Of a DNA stretch of 64,000 nt, positions 17,790 through 26,300 are shown one piece after another. The notes beneath the pieces are model-generated. The model had not been told where the DNA came from. It saw nothing but the letters and a program-made list of their open reading frames with translations, and made no database searches. Each line of letters opens with the position of its first letter. Within the stretch, counting starts at the first letter, position 1. The stretch covers positions 52,408 through 116,407 of the forward strand of contig NZ_JANUFF010000014.1 in the NCBI RefSeq assembly GCF_024806495.1, written 5' to 3'. A program made the translations under genes and the position numbers. Source of the DNA: Chryseobacterium sp. JUb7. GTDB lineage: Bacteria; Bacteroidota; Bacteroidia; Flavobacteriales; Weeksellaceae.

Positions 17790-19334
17790 TTATTTTCTTT
17801 TCAAATCCAGATCATCAAAATCAAAACTGAAATCCGTAACATCAGAAATCGGTTTTAACCTTGCAGACTGAGCCTTGCCGGTCTCATCATAATCAAAAAT
17901 AATGTAGGCATCAGCATCATAGCTTCTGTCATCCCATTTGATGATGAAAGAATTATTTGAATACGGAAGCAGATCGCCTTTCAGCCTTGACGAATTTTTA
18001 CATATGATTCGGTAAGCATTTCCCTGTTGAGAAATTTCAGCATCTCCAAACCAGATATCATGATAAATTCCTACAAACTGTTCGGCTTTAGGCTGAAGAT
18101 TTTTATCTTTTCTAAAAGCATCAGATTTTGCAAAAGCCTCTTTCTTCTCCTTATCAAAACCCTCTTCCATTTTTTTCATTCTGTCTCCGTAAGTTTTCAG
18201 CCAGTTTCTGTCTGCAACTCCTAAATAAGAATCTTTTACCGTATTGGTAATTGTATTGAATGCTGCTCCCGACTGTTGATTTGTTAACACTACAATTCCC
18301 AGCTTCAGATCAGGAATTAATGTAAACTGAGTTACAGTACCAATTAATCCGCCGGTGTGCTGAACCTGCTTGTGGCCTTTCACATCACTTAAAAACCATC
18401 CCATCCCATAGCCGTAAAAGCTCGTATCATAAGGATTTTTCTCTCCAACTTTATCAGGAATCTGTAAACTCCAAAGCTGTTGCACATTTTTATCTGAAAC
18501 CAGTTTCTTCCCGTCTTTTGTTGTGAAATTATTCAACAGACATTCTGCCCAGATCGTCATATCTTTGATGTTACTCATAATTCCTCCTGCGGCATTGGCT
18601 GTTTCATTCCAATCATGGGGTACTGCAACTGCTTTTCCGTCTACAGGAGCATGTGCATCTATTTTATTGGAAACAGCTTTCGCTCTATTGTAACTTCCGA
18701 AACTTGAACTCATTCCTACAGGTTTCATAATTCTCTGTTCGATAAATTCTGCCCAGCTTAAACCGGAAACTCTGTGAATTACTTCTCCGGCAACAATAAA
18801 CATGATATTATTATAATCTAGAGTTGTTCTGAATGGGTTTTCGGGCTTCAAATACCTTACATTGTGAACAATATCATTCACAGAAAGGGTTCCTCCTTCC
18901 GGAAAGAACATTAAATCACCCTGCCCAAGACCTAACCCAGCTCTGTGAGTCACCAGATCTTTAATCGTTACGTTTTGGGAAACATAAGGATCATACATCT
19001 GAAATTCAGGAATATATTTTGAAACCTTATCATCCCAGTTCAGTTTTCCTTCATCTGCCAAAATAGCTAATGCTGTACATGTAAACCCTTTTGAGTTCGA
19101 TGCAATTCCAACCAAGGTCTGATCATCCATTGGCTGTTTTGTCGATAATGAACGTACTCCAAAACCTTTAGAATAAATCAATTTACAATCTTTGATAACC
19201 CCTACAGACATTCCGGGAACATCAAAAGTTTTGAGGGTATTCTGGATCAATTCATCCAGCTTTTTCTCTTCAACCTGAGCATTAAACAGCCCGACAGCCA
19301 CGAAAAGAAGGAAAAAAGAAAGTTTTTGCTTCAT
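17790..19334 (-). CDS. Serine hydrolase of the class C beta-lactamase / PBP4* family
   Basis: The 514-residue protein has a signal peptide (MKQKLSFFLLFVAVGLFNAQ). The beta-lactamase fold catalytic motifs are SNSK (79-82, SxxK), YNN (174-176, YxN) and HTG (326-328, replacing KTG). The last 100 residues form the extra beta domain common in AmpC-like esterases and peptidases of this group. It probably acts in the periplasm on D-amino peptides or esters rather than as a resistance enzyme. I use the ATG at 19334 because the upstream TTG lies inside a TAACTTTG promoter box (19350-19357). Confidence 0.9.
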   Translation of the reverse strand: MKQKLSFFLLFVAVGLFNAQVEEKKLDELIQNTLKTFDVPGMSVGVIKDCKLIYSKGFGVRSLSTKQPMDDQTLVGIASNSKGFTCTALAILADEGKLNWDDKVSKYIPEFQMYDPYVSQNVTIKDLVTHRAGLGLGQGDLMFFPEGGTLSVNDIVHNVRYLKPENPFRTTLDYNNIMFIVAGEVIHRVSGLSWAEFIEQRIMKPVGMSSSFGSYNRAKAVSNKIDAHAPVDGKAVAVPHDWNETANAAGGIMSNIKDMTIWAECLLNNFTTKDGKKLVSDKNVQQLWSLQIPDKVGEKNPYDTSFYGYGMGWFLSDVKGHKQVQHTGGLIGTVTQFTLIPDLKLGIVVLTNQQSGAAFNTITNTVKDSYLGVADRNWLKTYGDRMKKMEEGFDKEKKEAFAKSDAFRKDKNLQPKAEQFVGIYHDIWFGDAEISQQGNAYRIICKNSSRLKGDLLPYSNNSFIIKWDDRSYDADAYIIFDYDETGKAQSARLKPISDVTDFSFDFDDLDLKRK

Positions 19335-19349
19335 TTTTTTAAATTTTCT

Positions 19350-19357
19350 CAAAGTTA
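19350..19357 (-). promoter_or_regulatory. -7 box (TAACTTTG) for the serine hydrolase
   Basis: The box fits TAnnTTTG and is 15 bases before the chosen ATG. It faces away from the divergent phosphoesterase box at 19378. Confidence 0.5.
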
Positions 19358-19377
19358 ATCAATTCAGGATTATTGAG

Positions 19378-19385
19378 TAAATTTG
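19378..19385 (+). promoter_or_regulatory. -7 box (TAAATTTG) for the YfcE-like phosphoesterase operon
   Basis: The box fits TAnnTTTG and is 23 bases before the ATG at 19409. It rules out the in-frame TTG at 19373 as a start. Confidence 0.55.
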
Positions 19386-19408
19386 CAGATTCAAAACAGT
19401 TTATATTA

Positions 19409-19906
19409 ATGACAAAGATCCTTCTTCTCTCCGACTCTCATTCTTATATTGATGACCGAATTTTAGAATATGCCAATCAGGCTGATGAAATATGGCATGG
19501 TGGAGATTTTGGAAGCATAGATGTTATTGAACAGCTTGAAAAAATAAAGCCTCTGAAAGGAGTATACGGGAATATCGACAATGCAAAAATACGTTCGGAA
19601 TTTCCTGAAGTAAATCGTTTTTTTTGTGAAAATGTAGAGGTTCTGATGATTCATATCGGTGGTTATCCCGGAAAATATACACCTATTGCTAAAAAGGAAA
19701 TCGCCGATAAAGCTCCGAAATTATTTATTTCAGGGCACTCACATATTTTAAAAGCGATGTTTGATGAAAAGAATAATCTGTTACACTTAAATCCGGGAGC
19801 CTGTGGAAAACAAGGCTGGCATAAAATGAGAACAATGATGCGTTTTATGATTGACGGGAACGAAATAAAGGATTTGGAAATTATTGAACTCGGACCAAAA
19901 GTTTAG
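19409..19906 (+). CDS. YfcE/MJ0936-family metallophosphoesterase
   Basis: The 165-residue protein has the short calcineurin-like fold: LLSDSHS (D9, H11), WHGGDFG, VYGNID, MIHIGG and ISGHSHILK. These are the motifs of the YfcE/MJ0936 phosphodiesterase family. It is cytosolic and probably hydrolyses small phosphodiesters; the physiological substrate is not known. It begins a plus-strand run with the Smr gene six bases downstream, then DUF3822. Confidence 0.9.
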   Translation: MTKILLLSDSHSYIDDRILEYANQADEIWHGGDFGSIDVIEQLEKIKPLKGVYGNIDNAKIRSEFPEVNRFFCENVEVLMIHIGGYPGKYTPIAKKEIADKAPKLFISGHSHILKAMFDEKNNLLHLNPGACGKQGWHKMRTMMRFMIDGNEIKDLEIIELGPKV

Positions 19907-19912
19907 TATATC

Positions 19913-20407
19913 ATGAAGATTGGTGATAAAGTTTCGGTAGTAGATGAAGATTTAAGCGGAGTTGTGACTTCGGTTCATGGAAACACGGTGGTTTTTAAAG
20001 ATGAATATGGATTCACTTATCAGTATGCTAAAGAAAAATTAGTTCCTAAGGATGTGCAGTTTTATGAACATATTAAAGTGATAAAGAAAGCCGAACCTCA
20101 AAAGGTTATTTCTAAAAAACATCAGAAAAATCATTTGGTTCTGGACCTTCATTTTCATAATTTAGTCAAAAATCCAAGTGACTATGACAGCTTTGAACGA
20201 CTCTTCATGCAAAAAGAAAAATTAATGGAAGTGATTTCATTTTGCAGGAAAAATAATTTGAAAAGACTGGAAATTGTTCACGGTATTGGTGACGGAGTTT
20301 TACAGAGAATGGTTTTGGATGTTTTGGAAAGCCAAACCCATCTCGATTTTTATAATAAGGAAATACTTCATCATCAATCGGGTGCAGTAATGGTAGAATT
20401 TCACTAA
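19913..20407 (+). CDS. Smr domain (MutS2-like) protein
   Basis: The 164-residue protein starts with a KOW/Tudor-like beta segment (KIGDKVSVVDEDLSGVVTSV, the DUF2027-type N-terminus). Its C-terminal Smr domain shows LVLDLHFHNL and the conserved LEIVHGIGDGVLQRMV loop. Smr domains are nucleic-acid nucleases acting on branched DNA or mRNA. Without the MutS ATPase this is a stand-alone Smr protein, as is usual in Bacteroidetes. Confidence 0.88.
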   Translation: MKIGDKVSVVDEDLSGVVTSVHGNTVVFKDEYGFTYQYAKEKLVPKDVQFYEHIKVIKKAEPQKVISKKHQKNHLVLDLHFHNLVKNPSDYDSFERLFMQKEKLMEVISFCRKNNLKRLEIVHGIGDGVLQRMVLDVLESQTHLDFYNKEILHHQSGAVMVEFH

Positions 20408-20412
20408 ATTTG
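20405..20412 (+). promoter_or_regulatory. Possible -7 box (TAAATTTG) for DUF3822
   Basis: The box overlaps the stop codon of the Smr gene and lies 13 bases before the DUF3822 ATG. It may give an internal start in the operon. Confidence 0.35.
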
Positions 20413-20425
20413 CAGGAATTGAAAT

Positions 20426-21142
20426 ATGAACGTACTTAATTTACTTTTTACCAAAGACGGGTTAATCTACCAAATTGTGAAGAATAAAAGCATTTTGGAA
20501 GAAAAATCTTATTTTGTTGACGAAGAATCTCCGGAAAATTTCATTTCTGAAAAACTGGACGAGGTTTTAATTAAACAAAGATTTGATGAAATTCAGGTTA
20601 TTTCGGCATTGAATCATTTCACACTGATGCCAGAAGGTTTCTCAGAACACGAAGCAGGATATGATCTTATTGCTTACAATGCTCATGTAGAAAGAGAAAA
20701 TGAGGAACTAATGCTTTCTGTAAATAAAAAATTCGGAATTCAGTTTTATTATACTTTTCCGAAAAATTTTTACAAAAAAATAAAGGAACTTGCCCTTCCT
20801 GTTCATTTTAATTTTTCAGGAGAAAAGTTTTTAAACTCAATTCATAATAAAAGTAATAAAGAGATTCATATTAATCTTTACCATCATCAATGCGAATTTT
20901 TTGCAATAGATAACAAAAAACTCATCTTATACAATAATCTGGACGTCAGTTCGGAAGTTGATTTTCTTTATTTTGTAATGTTTACCTTAAGTAAAATAGG
21001 ATTTGGAATTAACGAAACCAATTTCTTTGCTTATGGTGAGACTACTGAAAATGAAACATTCATTTCGGAATTACAGAAATTTGTGAAGAACCTGAAAATT
21101 GTATTCGATAACCTTCCGAATAAGAATTTTATATTAGGATAG
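20426..21142 (+). CDS. DUF3822 family protein
   Basis: The 238-residue protein has no signal or membrane segment. Its order of segments is that of DUF3822: LNLLFTKDGLIYQIVKN, ISALNHFTLMPEGF, HINLYHHQCEFFAIDNKKL and YFVMFTLSKIGFGINE. The family is Bacteroidetes-specific, is predicted to have an actin-like ATPase fold and often lies beside rsmD, as it does here with one small lipoprotein between. Its function is unknown. Confidence 0.82.
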   Translation: MNVLNLLFTKDGLIYQIVKNKSILEEKSYFVDEESPENFISEKLDEVLIKQRFDEIQVISALNHFTLMPEGFSEHEAGYDLIAYNAHVERENEELMLSVNKKFGIQFYYTFPKNFYKKIKELALPVHFNFSGEKFLNSIHNKSNKEIHINLYHHQCEFFAIDNKKLILYNNLDVSSEVDFLYFVMFTLSKIGFGINETNFFAYGETTENETFISELQKFVKNLKIVFDNLPNKNFILG

Positions 21143-21179
21143 CCTAATTATATTTTAACTAAAAACTTTAACCATTATC

Positions 21180-21482
21180 ATGAAAAAAATTATCCTTTAT
21201 TCTGCCATAACGATAGGCAGTTTTGTTATCTATTCCTGTGGCTCATCCGCCAAGATAAGTGAGCAGAAAGACGGTCTTTCTTTTGAAACAGCCATCAAAG
21301 CAAAAAGTGTAGAGGATGAATACTTATTTATAAGACAAAACTGTAATGATTGTAAAGTAAAATCACAAGCATTATCTGAAAACAAAGGAAAACCTTTTGA
21401 TGTAATAACGGTCGAAAAAAGTGACGGAACAACATTAAAATATTATTTTGATATAAAGTCTTTCTACGGAAAATTTTATTAA
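21180..21482 (+). CDS. Small hypothetical lipoprotein
   Basis: The 100-residue protein has a lipoprotein signal ending YSCGSSAK (Cys at residue 20). A compact 80-residue body follows, with two cysteines spaced CNDCK and an aromatic C-terminus (YYFDIKSFYGKFY). The CxxC pair could bind metal or be redox active, but no family is recognised. It lies between DUF3822 and rsmD on the same strand, with gaps of about 37 and 30 bases, so it is probably cotranscribed. Confidence 0.75.
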   Translation: MKKIILYSAITIGSFVIYSCGSSAKISEQKDGLSFETAIKAKSVEDEYLFIRQNCNDCKVKSQALSENKGKPFDVITVEKSDGTTLKYYFDIKSFYGKFY

Positions 21483-21512
21483 AAAATAAAATAACAACTT
21501 CAACTAAAAAAC

Positions 21513-22091
21513 ATGTACAGAATAATCTCAGGCAAGTGGAAAGCCAAGAAAATAGCAGCTCCGAAAAATTTTGATGTAAGACCTACCACGGACTTTGCAA
21601 AGGAAGCATTGTTCAGCATTTTGGAGAATACCTATGATATGCAGTCGATTTCTGTGCTTGATTTATTTGCAGGAATAGGTTCTATCAGTTTTGAGTTTGC
21701 ATCAAGAGGCTGCCAGGACATCACTTCTGTGGAAATGAATCCGAAACACACTTCTTTTTTAAATTCTACGGCTTCAGAACTGGGATTCAGTTTACAGGTC
21801 AATGTACAGCGCGGAGACGTTTTTGACTGGCTTAAAAAATTCAGGAACAAAAAATCTTTTGAGATTGTATTTTCTGATGCCCCTTTTGAAATGGAAGAAA
21901 AAAAATATCACGAATTAATATCTTTAGTTTTAAACAATAAATATTTAAAATCTAACGGGATTCTGGTTGTGGAACATCAAAGCCGAATGAAGTTTGATCA
22001 TCCGAATTTGACCGACACCAGAAAATACGGAAATGTAAGTTTCAGTTTTTTTGAAGCGAATAAAGAAGAAACAGATAATCAGGAAATTTAA
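21513..22091 (+). CDS. rsmD: 16S rRNA (guanine(966)-N(2))-methyltransferase RsmD
   Basis: The 192-residue protein starts MYRIISGKWKAKKIAAPKNF and RPTTDFAKEALFSILEN, then the SAM-binding motif VLDLFAGIGSISFEFASRG, all typical of RsmD. The catalytic motif usually written D/N-PP-Y/F reads SDAPFEM, so one proline is alanine. It methylates G966 of 16S rRNA during 30S assembly. Its stop overlaps that of the convergent HxlR gene by four bases. Confidence 0.9.
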   Translation: MYRIISGKWKAKKIAAPKNFDVRPTTDFAKEALFSILENTYDMQSISVLDLFAGIGSISFEFASRGCQDITSVEMNPKHTSFLNSTASELGFSLQVNVQRGDVFDWLKKFRNKKSFEIVFSDAPFEMEEKKYHELISLVLNNKYLKSNGILVVEHQSRMKFDHPNLTDTRKYGNVSFSFFEANKEETDNQEI

Positions 22092-22435
22092 TTCCTGATT
22101 ATTTTTTTTGAATTTTGAGCTGCTTCAATTCCCCACTTTGTAATTTCATTTAAAACAGGAAGCAGTGTTTTTCCAAAATCGGTTAATGTATATTCTACCA
22201 TCAAAGGTGGTTTTTCTGTATATACTTTTCTATTAATAATGGCATCTTCCTCCAATTGTTTCAACTGCAGACTTAATGTTCTTTCTGTAATGGTTGGAAT
22301 AATTTTCCTTAATTCATTATATCTTTTGGGACCGTCAATCAGATGGAACAGGATCACCGCTTTCCATTTTCCACCTATAAACTTCATCGTCACACTGGTA
22401 CAGCATGGATAATTTTTGTTATCTATTGTATACAT
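22088..22435 (-). CDS. HxlR-family transcriptional regulator
   Basis: The 115-residue protein is a compact winged helix of the HxlR type. Key segments are KFIGGKWKAVILFHLIDGPKR, RYNELRKIIPTITERTLSLQLKQLE and the wing YTLTDFGKTLLPVL. An early Cys-Cys pair (YPCCTSV, residues 11-12) matches the redox-sensing cysteine position of YodB/HypR-like members. It is divergent from a nitroreductase, the classic arrangement for a quinone- or aldehyde-responsive repressor and its target. Confidence 0.9.
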   Translation of the reverse strand: MYTIDNKNYPCCTSVTMKFIGGKWKAVILFHLIDGPKRYNELRKIIPTITERTLSLQLKQLEEDAIINRKVYTEKPPLMVEYTLTDFGKTLLPVLNEITKWGIEAAQNSKKIIRN

Positions 22436-22438
22436 TTT

Positions 22439-22511
22439 ATACTATCATTTTTTACCGTTATTGCAAATGTATTAAACTTAAATTAGTTTTGCAACTATAA
22501 AAAATATAGTA
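22439..22511. promoter_or_regulatory. Shared HxlR/nitroreductase control region with promoter and dyads
   Basis: TTG at 22461-22463, a 20-bp spacer and TAGTTTTG at 22484-22491 form a good promoter for the nitroreductase. ATACTATC at 22439-22446 and ATAGTA at 22506-22511 form an inverted pair flanking it. The TACT/AGTA half-sites resemble operators of HxlR-type repressors, so they are the likely binding sites. Confidence 0.5.
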
Positions 22512-22519
22512 CAAGTATT

Positions 22520-23119
22520 ATGAGCTTTTTAGATAAAATGAAATCGAGATATACGGTTAAGAAGTATAATTCAAAAGGAACAATCAGTGAAGATAAAATC
22601 CAACAACTTAAAGATATATTACATTTAAGTCCATCTTCAATCAACAGCCAGCCCTGGAATTTCATCTTTGTGAGCAATCCGGAGATTCGAGAAAAACTGG
22701 GTGAAGCATCATACTGGAACAAAGAAAAAGTAGTAGAAAGCAATCTGCTTATTGTTTTTCAGGTATTAAAAGACCCTGAAGATTTCGAAAAGCAGATAGA
22801 AGGAAAATTACCTGAAGGCTCCGTTAATTATTACAAAAATTTTGTAAAATCGAAAGGTGAAGCGGCCATAAAATCATGGCTAAGACACCAGGTTTATTTA
22901 TCTTTAGGTGTTTTACTTTCCGCCTGTGCTGATATGGGAATAGATTCTACGCCTATGGAAGGAATTGAGCCTGATCAATACGATAATATTTTAAATAATG
23001 CCCAATATGAGACCTTATTTGCGGTCGCAATTGGACAAAGAGATGAAAATGATACCAATCAGCCCGGCATCAACCCTAAAACAAGGCTAGACCATACAAA
23101 AGTGGTTTTAGAATTTTAA
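22520..23119 (+). CDS. NAD(P)H-dependent nitroreductase (NfsB-like)
   Basis: The 199-residue protein has the nitroreductase FMN fold: residues RYTVKKYNSK, then LSPSSINSQPWNFIFV, and a C-terminal GIEPDQYDNIL, VAIGQRDEND block. It reduces nitroaromatics, quinones or similar substrates using NAD(P)H and FMN in the cytosol. It is transcribed away from the HxlR regulator and probably controlled by it. Confidence 0.9.
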   Translation: MSFLDKMKSRYTVKKYNSKGTISEDKIQQLKDILHLSPSSINSQPWNFIFVSNPEIREKLGEASYWNKEKVVESNLLIVFQVLKDPEDFEKQIEGKLPEGSVNYYKNFVKSKGEAAIKSWLRHQVYLSLGVLLSACADMGIDSTPMEGIEPDQYDNILNNAQYETLFAVAIGQRDENDTNQPGINPKTRLDHTKVVLEF

Positions 23120-23148
23120 ACACGTAGATTCACTATCCTGAATATTTA

Positions 23149-23183
23149 AAAAAGCTGTTTCAATCTGAAACAGCTTTGATTTT
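23149..23183. terminator. Bidirectional terminator
   Basis: AAAGCTGTTTCA (23151-23162) pairs with TGAAACAGCTTT (23166-23177), with an A run before and a T-rich end. It separates the nitroreductase gene from murI, which converges on it. Confidence 0.8.
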
Positions 23184-24012
23184 ATAAAACTTTTAATTCT
23201 AAGTCGATTGTCTTTCCAAAGAACTTTTTTGAAATCTTTTCAAAATTCTTGGTAAGATCCGAAAGATAAAAATGATAATTCGGCTTTGGATTATGATCGT
23301 GCAGCAAATTATATTTATCTAAAATAATTTTCAAATGATTGGCAACAATATTAGGAGAGTCGATCACGCGGACGCGGTTTCCATAATACTGTTTTATTTC
23401 ATCAATTAACAGAGGATAATGAGTACATCCCAAAATCAATGTTTCAATATTTTTTAATTTACTGTTACTTAAATAATTATAGATAATCGCATGGGTAATC
23501 GGATGATTTTTAAAACCTTCCTCAATAGCAGGGACTAGTAAAGGAGTTGCCAACTCATCAACTTTGATCCATTTATTATGCTTTCTGATACTTTTTTTAT
23601 ACAGTCCGGAATTCACCGTTGCCTTGGTTGCAATCACCCCCACATTATTATGAATCTCATAAGAGACTTTCTCAGCTACAGGATTGATCACATCAATTAC
23701 CGGAACTTTACCGGCAACTGATTCCATTACTTCATTCAAAGCATTGGCTGTCGCCGTATTACAGGCTATCACTATAGCTTTGCAATTTTGCTGCAGTAAA
23801 AAATTAGTGATTTTGGTAGAATATTCTATAATAGCTTCTTTCGATTTTTCACCGTAAGGAAGATGTTTTGTGTCACCAAAATAGATCAGATCTTCATTGG
23901 GAAGAAGTCTTTTTATTTCCTTAGCTACAGTCAAACCTCCCACTCCACTATCAAAAATACCAATAGGTTGGTTTTTTGAAAGATGCGAATAATTTTGCTT
24001 TTTAGTTTTCAA
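23182..24012 (-). CDS. murI: Glutamate racemase
   Basis: The enzyme makes D-glutamate for peptidoglycan. The 276-residue protein has GIFDSGVGGLTV (D21), ACNTATA with catalytic C84 and GCTHYPLL with catalytic C196. There is no ATG before the first motif, so the start is the TTG ending at 24012. This is supported by a TATTTTTG promoter box at 24033-24040 about 20 bases upstream on this strand. Confidence 0.95.
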   Translation of the reverse strand: MKTKKQNYSHLSKNQPIGIFDSGVGGLTVAKEIKRLLPNEDLIYFGDTKHLPYGEKSKEAIIEYSTKITNFLLQQNCKAIVIACNTATANALNEVMESVAGKVPVIDVINPVAEKVSYEIHNNVGVIATKATVNSGLYKKSIRKHNKWIKVDELATPLLVPAIEEGFKNHPITHAIIYNYLSNSKLKNIETLILGCTHYPLLIDEIKQYYGNRVRVIDSPNIVANHLKIILDKYNLLHDHNPKPNYHFYLSDLTKNFEKISKKFFGKTIDLELKVL

Positions 24013-24032
24013 AATTGAGTTGAAATTTTATA

Positions 24033-24040
24033 CAAAAATA
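24033..24040 (-). promoter_or_regulatory. -7 box (TATTTTTG) for murI
   Basis: The box matches TAnnTTTG and leaves a leader of roughly 15 bases before the TTG start of murI. Confidence 0.55.
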
Positions 24041-24058
24041 GTGAAATTGTTGGATGCT

Positions 24059-24122
24059 TGAAGATGGATGTCGGAAGTTTTTTACAAACCGTTCTTCCAG
24101 CTTCTAACTTCAGACTTCCAAC
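24059..24122. repeat. Degenerate GGAAG/CTTCC intergenic repeat
   Basis: This spacer is built from short related words (GAAGATGGATGTCGGAAG and later CTTCCAGCTTCTAACTTC). Similar spacers occur at 29645-29690, 32041-32076 and 50297-50345. No gene or promoter is visible in it. Confidence 0.4.
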
Positions 24123-25247
24123 CTAGACTATGAACAGATCCGAAGCAATTCCGTCAGCCATAAACCAGTGCTTTTCGGGTATTTTCAAATGATCATTTTC
24201 AATTATTAAAATACCGTCTTCTAATTTATGCTTAATCCCAGTATAAAGTTCCTCAACAATTTTTTCGGGAAATTTGTTTTTTAGACTTTCCAAATCAACC
24301 CCCCATATGGTCCTGAGACCGATCATCATCATTTCGTTAAACTGATCTTCCTGCGAAAGTATTTCTTCTTCTTTAGCTAAAAGATTCGCACTTAGCTTCT
24401 TTATATACTGTTGATTATTGGCAATATTCCAGCTTCTCATATCCAGTCCGTTATAAGAATGCGCAGACGGACCTATTCCCAAATATTCATTATATTTCCA
24501 GTAAGAAGAATTGTGTCTTGAATGAAATCCGGGCTTTGCAAAATTGGAAATTTCGTAATGTTCAAAATCATGATCTTTAAGAAAATCAATCAAATAATAA
24601 AATTCTTTATTCTGTTCTTCTTCTTTTGGATTTACAACTTTTCCTTTTGCAATCCAGTTTTCAAGAGCCGTTTTGGGTTCAACTGTTAATGCATAAGATG
24701 AGATATGCGGAACTTCCAAAGCAATTGTTTTATTTAGATTTTCTTTCCAGATCTCTAAATTGGAAGTCGGTGAACCATAAATAAGATCAATACTTAAATT
24801 TTCAAATCCAAAATCCTGAGCTCTTTTGATAGAACCTTCCGCTTCCGAAGCATTATGCGCGCGGTTCATCAACTTCAGATCTTCATCAAAAAAACTCTGA
24901 GTTCCTATCGATAGCCGGTTAACAGGTGAATTAGATAAAGCTTTTAGAAAGTTTTTATCCAAATCATCAGGATTTGCTTCTAAAGTAATCTCGATATCAT
25001 TATTGAAGCTAAAATATTTTAGAACTTCATCGATTAAAGAATGGATTTCATCACCTGAAAGAATAGACGGAGTTCCGCCTCCAAAGTAAAGTGATTGTAA
25101 ATTTTTATTCTGTAAATCGTCTTTTCGCAAAAAAATTTCCTTTTTCATGGCAGCAATCATTTCATCTTTAAAATTTAAAGAGGTAGAAAAATGAAAATTG
25201 CAATAGCTGCATTTCTGTTTACAGAACGGAATGTGAATATAAATCAT
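24123..25247 (-). CDS. hemW: Radical SAM heme chaperone HemW
   Basis: The 374-residue protein starts MIYIHIPFCKQKCSYCNF, with the 4Fe-4S cysteines C9, C13 and C16. It continues with YFGGGTPSIL and TLEANPDD. The HNSSYWKYNEYLGIGPSAHS segment carries the HNxxYW motif that separates heme-binding HemW from coproporphyrinogen dehydrogenase HemN. It delivers heme to membrane targets. A terminator hairpin of the upstream porP/sprF gene ends at its start codon. Confidence 0.92.
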   Translation of the reverse strand: MIYIHIPFCKQKCSYCNFHFSTSLNFKDEMIAAMKKEIFLRKDDLQNKNLQSLYFGGGTPSILSGDEIHSLIDEVLKYFSFNNDIEITLEANPDDLDKNFLKALSNSPVNRLSIGTQSFFDEDLKLMNRAHNASEAEGSIKRAQDFGFENLSIDLIYGSPTSNLEIWKENLNKTIALEVPHISSYALTVEPKTALENWIAKGKVVNPKEEEQNKEFYYLIDFLKDHDFEHYEISNFAKPGFHSRHNSSYWKYNEYLGIGPSAHSYNGLDMRSWNIANNQQYIKKLSANLLAKEEEILSQEDQFNEMMMIGLRTIWGVDLESLKNKFPEKIVEELYTGIKHKLEDGILIIENDHLKIPEKHWFMADGIASDLFIV

Positions 25248-25275
25248 AAAAAAAGCTCTGAAAAAATTCAGAGCT
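25247..25275 (-). terminator. Terminator of the PorP/SprF gene, abutting hemW
   Basis: On the minus strand AGCTCTGAA (25275-25267) pairs with TTCAGAGCT (25262-25254) and is followed by a T7 run that reaches the hemW ATG. The T run serving as hemW leader is unusual. Confidence 0.75.
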
Positions 25276-25298
25276 CAAATTTATTTAAATTAAATTGA

Positions 25299-26249
25299 TT
25301 AATATCTATAACCTCTATGATTAATGAAGTTATCAAAGTTATATCCAACTCCCAGCATGAAGCTATTGCCTCCATACTCCTGAATATCAGACATTCCCAG
25401 GTTATAAGTAGCACCCACCATAAATTTGTTGAATCTTACTTTAACAATTGGTGAAATACTTAACTGCTGACTGTCAAATCTGTTTTGAACTGATCTATAG
25501 CTTACTCCAAAAGAAAATGCATTGATATCATTGAAGAATGTTGCCATCAAGTTATAATCAATTGTTCTTGTAGAGTTTGTATTTAAGTTAATCAAAGCTG
25601 ACGGTGTTACATACATATTGTCTGCAAAATGCCAGTCATATCCCAAGTTTAAGAAAAATTTAATTGGAGAAGGCTCACGTCCGTTTACAATAGACTCGTC
25701 ATTTGTTAAAGCGATATCATTAACAGAAACTCCGGCAAAGATATTTCTGTAAGTGGCAGCAACCCCAAAATTGGCATATGCCATGAAGATGTTACTTTCA
25801 CTTCCTTGTAATAATGGATCTGAAGCATCTTCAGTATTAATTTTTGAATAATCAAAATTCATGTTATACATGCTTACACTTGTACCGAAAGAGAATTGAT
25901 CTTTTCTGTCTCCTTCACTACTCAAAGGAATAAAATATGAAGCACCTGCAGTAATACCTCCTGCAGAAATAGGACCATTGCTATCTCTGAAAACAGAAAG
26001 ACCAGCACCCACTCTATCAAAAATATTCGCATTAATCCCCACTGATTGTACATTTGGAGATTCGCTGAATTTTGAAAATTGTTGTTGATAGTTGAGATTT
26101 AGCTGTACGTAGTCCGTTTTACCGTATTGTGCAGGGTTGAACAGGAACTCACCATCCAAAAGATATTGTTGATAGTATGGTAATGTTTCTTGTGCTTTGT
26201 ATGCATTTGACAAAAGAGCCAAACACACGATAGCATATAGTTTTCTCAT
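25299..26249 (-). CDS. PorP/SprF family type IX secretion membrane protein
   Basis: The 316-residue protein has a signal peptide (MRKLYAIVCLALLSNAYKAQ). The family opening is ETLPYYQQYLLDGEFLFNPA, followed by amphipathic strands ending in an aromatic C-terminus (INHRGYRY). PorP/SprF proteins are outer-membrane barrels linked to T9SS and gliding. The gld/spr machinery genes are not adjacent. The ATG at 26249 is preferred to the TTG upstream, and a TATATTTG box lies at 26273-26280. Confidence 0.9.
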   Translation of the reverse strand: MRKLYAIVCLALLSNAYKAQETLPYYQQYLLDGEFLFNPAQYGKTDYVQLNLNYQQQFSKFSESPNVQSVGINANIFDRVGAGLSVFRDSNGPISAGGITAGASYFIPLSSEGDRKDQFSFGTSVSMYNMNFDYSKINTEDASDPLLQGSESNIFMAYANFGVAATYRNIFAGVSVNDIALTNDESIVNGREPSPIKFFLNLGYDWHFADNMYVTPSALINLNTNSTRTIDYNLMATFFNDINAFSFGVSYRSVQNRFDSQQLSISPIVKVRFNKFMVGATYNLGMSDIQEYGGNSFMLGVGYNFDNFINHRGYRY

Positions 26250-26272
26250 AACAAATCTTGATTTCAATTCAA

Positions 26273-26280
26273 CAAATATA
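26273..26280 (-). promoter_or_regulatory. -7 box (TATATTTG) for the PorP/SprF gene
   Basis: It matches TAnnTTTG and is 23 bases before the ATG. The -33 element is not clear. Confidence 0.5.
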
Positions 26281-26300
26281 AAAAAATTCTCAATATATTT

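Noticed and set aside
17790..19334. Antibiotic-resistance beta-lactamase
   Set aside because: The SxxK/YxN/HxG set and the extra C-terminal domain fit the general class C-like esterase/peptidase group better than AmpC, which has KTG.
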